Shown here: one piece after another, positions 60,107 to 64,000 of the stretch
Layout of the letters: every line of letters starts with the position of its first letter
Numbering within the stretch: the first letter of the stretch is position 1
Made by a program: the position numbers and the translations under genes
Notes under the pieces: generated by a model
What the model saw: the letters and a program-made list of their open reading frames with translations, nothing else
Told to the model about the DNA's origin: nothing
The model's database searches: none
Assembly: GCF_029643425.1 (NCBI RefSeq)
Contig: NZ_CP119106.1
Span: 2,046,001 to 2,110,000 of the forward strand
From: Isoptericola sp. AK164
GTDB lineage: Bacteria; Actinomycetota; Actinomycetes; Actinomycetales; Cellulomonadaceae
Direction: 5' to 3'
Length of the DNA stretch: 64,000 bases

Positions 60107-61118
60107 CGGGCCGGCCCCCACCGGGGTGCGCCGTCCCGCCGTCGGCGGCGACGTCCGCACCGTGCCCCACGGGCTCGTCGCGCGGGTCGTCGTCGTGGCC
60201 GAACGGCAGCAGGTGCATCACGGCCACGGCCACGGCCCCGACGACGAGCCCGATCACCGCCGAGCACAGCGTGTTGAAGCACCAGGCGAGGAACCCGCCG
60301 ATCCCCGGCACCGCGGCGGCGATCGCCTCCTCGCCGTGGTGGACCAGGTCGTACAGGCCGTGCCAGCCGAGCTCGTCGACGCCGACCAGCAGGATGTGCC
60401 CGCCGACCCACAGCATCGCGACCGTGCCCACGACGGAGATCGCCGCGAGCACCTTCGGCATGCCGGTCACCAGGGCGCGCCCGACGCGCTGCGCGACGTC
60501 GGACTCCCGCTGGGCGAGGGAGAGCCCGACGTCGTCCATCTTCACGATGAGCGCCACCACGCCGTAGACGATCACCGTGATCACCAGGGCCACCACGAGC
60601 AGGATCGCCAGCCGCGCCCAGAACCCCTCGTCGGCGACCTCGTCCAGGGCGATGACCATGATCTCGGCGGACAGGATGAGGTCGGTGCGGATCGCCCCGG
60701 CCACGAGCGTCTTCTCGGCCTCCGGGCCGACGGCGGCGGCCGGTTTCTGGTGGTCGGTGTGGCCGCGCACGCGCCGCCAGATCTTCTCGGCCCCCTCGAA
60801 GGCGAGATAGGTGCCGCCGAGCATGAGGATCGGGGTCAGCAGCCACGGCAGCCACTCGCTGAGCACCAGCGCGATCGGCAGGATGACGAGGACCTTGTTG
60901 CGGATCGACCCCCAGGCGATCTTCTTGACGATCGGCAGCTCCCGGTCGGCGGCGACCCCGTGCACGTACTGCGGCGTGACGGCCGTGTCGTCGACCACCA
61001 CGCCGGCCGCCTTGGCCGTCGCGCGCCCGGCCGCCGCGCCGACGTCGTCCAGGGAGGCCGCCGCCAGCTTGGCGATCGCCGCGATGTCGTCCAGGAGCCC
61101 CAGCAGACCTGCGCTCAT
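60096..61118 (-). CDS. DUF808 family membrane protein (YedI-like)
   Basis: 340 residues. N-terminal AGLLGLLDDIAAIAKLAAASLDDVGAAAGRATAKAAGVVVDDTAVTPQYV is the family hallmark in outline, and five to six helices follow (LVILPIALVLSEWL, LLVVALVITVIVYGVVALIV and later). The end is acidic and His-rich. Function unknown. Ten bases downstream of glnE, so probably in its transcript. Confidence 0.9.
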   Translation of the reverse strand: MSAGLLGLLDDIAAIAKLAAASLDDVGAAAGRATAKAAGVVVDDTAVTPQYVHGVAADRELPIVKKIAWGSIRNKVLVILPIALVLSEWLPWLLTPILMLGGTYLAFEGAEKIWRRVRGHTDHQKPAAAVGPEAEKTLVAGAIRTDLILSAEIMVIALDEVADEGFWARLAILLVVALVITVIVYGVVALIVKMDDVGLSLAQRESDVAQRVGRALVTGMPKVLAAISVVGTVAMLWVGGHILLVGVDELGWHGLYDLVHHGEEAIAAAVPGIGGFLAWCFNTLCSAVIGLVVGAVAVAVMHLLPFGHDDDPRDEPVGHGADVAADGGTAHPGGGRPDEH

Positions 61119-61128
61119 CGTGTGCTCC

Positions 61129-64000
61129 TCAGTCCTCGCCGTAGACGAGGCGCTCCATCACGGTGCGGGCCCGCCGGGCGTGCCGCAGGTACAGCTCCTC
61201 CAGCTCCTGGCCGGTGTCCACGTCGCCGAGCAGCCGCGCCAGCCCGCTCAGCGCCCAGGCGTCCGCCGGCAGGACGTCCGCCCGCGGGCCCCCGACCTTG
61301 CCGGACCACAGCACCAGCGCCGACCGCAGCCGGGAGGCGAGCAGCCACGCCTCGAGCAGGCAGTCCGCGTCCTCGGCCTCGACCAGGCCGGCCTCCTGCG
61401 CCGCGGTCAGCGCGGAGACTGTCTCCGTGGTGCGCAGCCCGGGCACCTCGTGGGCGTGCTGGAGCTGCAGCAGCTGCACCGTCCACTCGACGTCGGCCAC
61501 TCCCCCGCGGCCCAGCTTCAGGTGCCGGCTGGGGTCGGTGCCGCGCGGCAGCCGCTCGGACTCGACGCGTGCCTTGATCCGCCGCACCTCGCGCAGCTTG
61601 GGCTCGGAGAACCCGCCGGACGGGTAGCGCAGCGGGTCGACGATCGCGGCGAACCGCTCGGCGAGGTCGCGCGCCGATCCCTCGGCGCCCGCCACCGGCC
61701 GGGCCCGCAGCAGCGCCTGCTGCTCCCACACGCTGGACCAGCGCTCGTAGTACTCGGCGTAGGAGGCCATCGTGCGCACCAGAGCGCCCTGGCGGCCCTC
61801 GGGACGCAGGTCGGCGTCCACCGGCAGCGACGGCTCGGGCCCGACGGCGGAGAGCATCTTCTGCAGCGTCCGCGCGGTCAGCAGGGCGAAGTCGTGGGCG
61901 TGCTTCTCCTCGACGCCGGGCAGCGGGTCGTGGACGAACATCACGTCCGCGTCGGAGCCGTAGCCCATCTCCCGGCCGCCGAGGCGCCCCATGGCGACCA
62001 CGAGCATGCGCGTCGGGTTGGCCGCCGGGTCGGGGCCGAGGCCCATCTCGGCGCGTGCCGCGTACTCGGCCACGCGCAGCCCGCCGACGAGCACCATGTC
62101 CGCGGCGTCGGAGATGGCGGCCTGCGCCTGGACGGGGTCGAGCACGCCGAGCACCTCGCCCGCGCCGGTGCGGGCGAGCTCGCGACGGCGCAGGGCCCGC
62201 AGCTTCGTGGCCGCCGGCCCGGGGTCGTCCGACCGGGTCAGGACGGCGTCCGCCTCGGCGGCGAGCCGCTCCGGGCCTCGCGGCTCGAGCCGCGAGGTGT
62301 CGGCCAGCCACTGCACCGACTCGGGCGACCGGGACAGCGCCTCGGCGAGGTAGCGCGACGACGACAGCAGCTGGGCGAGGTGGTAGGCCGCGTTGCCGGA
62401 GTCGCGCAGCAGCCGCAGGTACCAGGGGGTCGACCCGAGGTTCTCGGACAGCTTGCGGAAGGCCAGCAGCCCGGCGTCCGGGTCGGCTCCCTCGGCGAAC
62501 CAGCCGAGCATGACCGGCAGGAGCTGGCGCTGCAGCTTGGCGCGGCGCGAGGTGCCCTCGGTGAGGGCGACGACGTGCCGCATCGCGCCGTCGGGGTCGC
62601 GGTAGCCGATCGCGGCGAACCGGGCCCGCGCGGCCTCGGGGGCGAGCGAGAGCTCGTCCTCCGAGAGCTGCGCCCAGGCCGGCAGCAGCGGGCGGTAGAA
62701 GACGGCCTCGTGCAGGGCGCGCACCTCGCGGCGGGTGTCCCGCCACCGCTTGCGCAGGTCGTCGGCACCCTGGCCGCGCATCCCCAGCGACCGGGCCAGG
62801 CGCCGCAGGTCGTCGTCGTCCGTGGGCAGCAGGTGGGTGCGCTTGAGCCGGAAGAGCTGGACCCGGTGCTCCAGGGACCGCGAGAACCGGTAGCACGCGC
62901 TCATCTTCGTGGCGTGCTCGCGGCCCACGTAGCCCCCGGCGGCCAGCGCGGCGAGCGCCGCGAAGGTGTTGCCGGCGTGGATCGTGTCGTCGGTGCGCCC
63001 GTGCACGAGCTGCAGGAGCTGGACGGTGAACTCCACGTCCCGCAGCCCGCCCTTGCCGAGCTTGATCTGCCGGTCCGCCTCGGCGTTGGGCACGTGCGCC
63101 TCGACCCGGCGCCGCATCGCCTGGGCGTCCTCGACGAAGTGGTCCCGGTTGGCGGCGGCCCACACGAACGGGTCGAGGGCCTCGCGGTAGGCGGTGCCGA
63201 GCGCGACGTCGCCGGCGACCGGGCGGGCCTTGAGCAGGGCCTGGAACTCCCAGGTCTCGGCCCAGCGCTCGTAGTAGGCGACGTGGCTCTCCAGGGACCG
63301 CACCAGCGGCCCCTGCTTGCCCTCGGGACGCAGGGCGGCGTCGACCTCCCACAGGGCCGGCTCCAGCGAGGTCCCGCCGCAGACCTTCTGCAGCCGGGTG
63401 GCGAGCTGGGTCCCGGTCCGCATGGCCGTGGGCTCGTCCACCAGGGGTTCGCCGTCGTCGCCGGTGGCGGGCTCGCACACGTAGACGACGTCGACGTCGG
63501 AGACGTAGTTCAGCTCGCGCCCGCCGGTCTTGCCCATCCCGATCACCGACAGCCGGGCACCGGCGCCGTGGTCGGGCAGCTGGGAGCGCGCGACGGCCAG
63601 CGCGGCCTCCAGCGCCCCGGAGGCCAGGTCGGCCAGCGCCGCGGCGACGTCGGGCAGGGTGGCCGACGGGTCGGGGGCGGTCAGGTCGGTGGCCGCGATG
63701 CGCAGCAGCCGCTCGCGATAGGCGCGCCGCAGGGCGTCGGTCGCGGTGGGGGCGTCGGTGTCGGGCCAGCCCGATTCCCCGTCGCCGGCCGCCTGCTCGG
63801 CGGCCACCGGGGCGACCGCCTCGGGATCCGCCCCGACGGCGCGCAGCAGCTCGGCCCGGACGTCGGCCGGGTCGACCCCGAGGCCGCCGTCGCCGTCGCC
63901 GAGCACGTCCAGCAGCGCCGGACGCCGCACGATCTCGTCGCCGAGCGCCGAGGACGCCCCGAGCACCGCGAGCAGCCGTCCGCGCGCGACACCGTCGGCC
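61129..64000 (-). CDS. glnE: Glutamine synthetase adenylyltransferase/deadenylylase (5' partial)
   Basis: Adds and removes AMP on GlnA. At least 957 residues are visible; the frame continues past the window edge (GRLLAVLGASSALGDEIV near the edge), so the start is missing. Two nucleotidyltransferase domains are present: GMGKTGGRELNYVSDVDVVYV in the N-terminal deadenylylase half and AMGRLGGREMGYGSDADVMFV in the adenylylase half, each with the paired Asp metal site. Helical domains follow each. Its target tyrosine is present in GlnA, 28 kb away. Confidence 0.97.
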   Translation of the reverse strand, partial: ADGVARGRLLAVLGASSALGDEIVRRPALLDVLGDGDGGLGVDPADVRAELLRAVGADPEAVAPVAAEQAAGDGESGWPDTDAPTATDALRRAYRERLLRIAATDLTAPDPSATLPDVAAALADLASGALEAALAVARSQLPDHGAGARLSVIGMGKTGGRELNYVSDVDVVYVCEPATGDDGEPLVDEPTAMRTGTQLATRLQKVCGGTSLEPALWEVDAALRPEGKQGPLVRSLESHVAYYERWAETWEFQALLKARPVAGDVALGTAYREALDPFVWAAANRDHFVEDAQAMRRRVEAHVPNAEADRQIKLGKGGLRDVEFTVQLLQLVHGRTDDTIHAGNTFAALAALAAGGYVGREHATKMSACYRFSRSLEHRVQLFRLKRTHLLPTDDDDLRRLARSLGMRGQGADDLRKRWRDTRREVRALHEAVFYRPLLPAWAQLSEDELSLAPEAARARFAAIGYRDPDGAMRHVVALTEGTSRRAKLQRQLLPVMLGWFAEGADPDAGLLAFRKLSENLGSTPWYLRLLRDSGNAAYHLAQLLSSSRYLAEALSRSPESVQWLADTSRLEPRGPERLAAEADAVLTRSDDPGPAATKLRALRRRELARTGAGEVLGVLDPVQAQAAISDAADMVLVGGLRVAEYAARAEMGLGPDPAANPTRMLVVAMGRLGGREMGYGSDADVMFVHDPLPGVEEKHAHDFALLTARTLQKMLSAVGPEPSLPVDADLRPEGRQGALVRTMASYAEYYERWSSVWEQQALLRARPVAGAEGSARDLAERFAAIVDPLRYPSGGFSEPKLREVRRIKARVESERLPRGTDPSRHLKLGRGGVADVEWTVQLLQLQHAHEVPGLRTTETVSALTAAQEAGLVEAEDADCLLEAWLLASRLRSALVLWSGKVGGPRADVLPADAWALSGLARLLGDVDTGQELEELYLRHARRARTVMERLVYGED

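Overview
The window is about 64 kb of very GC-rich DNA (mostly above 70% G+C by eye). It encodes a bc1/aa3 respiratory chain with the actinobacterial subunit CtaF, the DUF3043 and DUF4191 families, a MocR/YczE pair, and lipB-lipA-DUF4191 next to RDD-glnA. This points to an actinomycete, most likely of the order Micrococcales (Cellulomonas/Promicromonospora-like). The genus cannot be fixed from the sequence alone. Several genes appear to be transcribed leaderless: a TANNNT box lies 6-8 nt before the start codon.

Region 1 (1-7.7 kb) is respiration and sulfur. It holds the end of qcrB, a Mn-type superoxide dismutase, an unusual intergenic region with two opposed arrays of a 20-bp repeat, the overlapping ctaC-ctaD-ctaF operon, and a divergent pair encoding a NifS-like protein without a single lysine and a TusA-like sulfur carrier.

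Region 2 (7.7-16 kb) is housekeeping: an A-type Fe-S carrier, nadA, a DJ-1/PfpI protein, a thioesterase, an M20 peptidase and DUF3043. An aldo/keto reductase gene there is interrupted by a low-GC island of 1,658 bp. The island carries a DUF5343 gene and a Swt1-type HEPN gene and ends in a second copy of the reductase 5' end, so that the reductase stays intact downstream of the insert and leaves an 82-codon stub upstream. This is the best candidate for an undescribed defence-type element.

Region 3 (16-34.9 kb) holds YczE/MocR, pyrD with three small coupled genes, pepA, a two-lipoyl-domain E2 (sucB), a pseudokinase, an MMPL exporter with oxidoreductase under a divergent MarR, lipB-lipA, DUF4191, RDD and glnA with a GlnR-like box. 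GlnA carries the tyrosine that would be adenylylated by GlnE, whose gene lies at the far right edge.

Region 4 (34.9-58.6 kb) looks like a catabolic block for an acyl-CoA substrate. On the minus strand are SDR, acyl-CoA dehydrogenase, APH-like kinase, etfB, etfA and a b561-type membrane cytochrome, all coupled by overlapping codons, followed by a citrate/2-methylcitrate synthase. On the plus strand are a second acyl-CoA dehydrogenase, thiolase, a FadB-type fusion and a nitronate monooxygenase-family enzyme. Next come a Liv-type ABC importer, an aldehyde dehydrogenase, two TetR regulators (one a double-domain fusion) and an acyl-CoA ligase. Three promoters here share an operator-like element, so importer, dehydrogenase and ligase probably form one regulon: import, activate, beta-oxidise, pass electrons through ETF to the membrane.

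Region 5 (58.6-64 kb) holds DUF429, a HAD hydrolase, DUF808 and glnE, which runs off the window.
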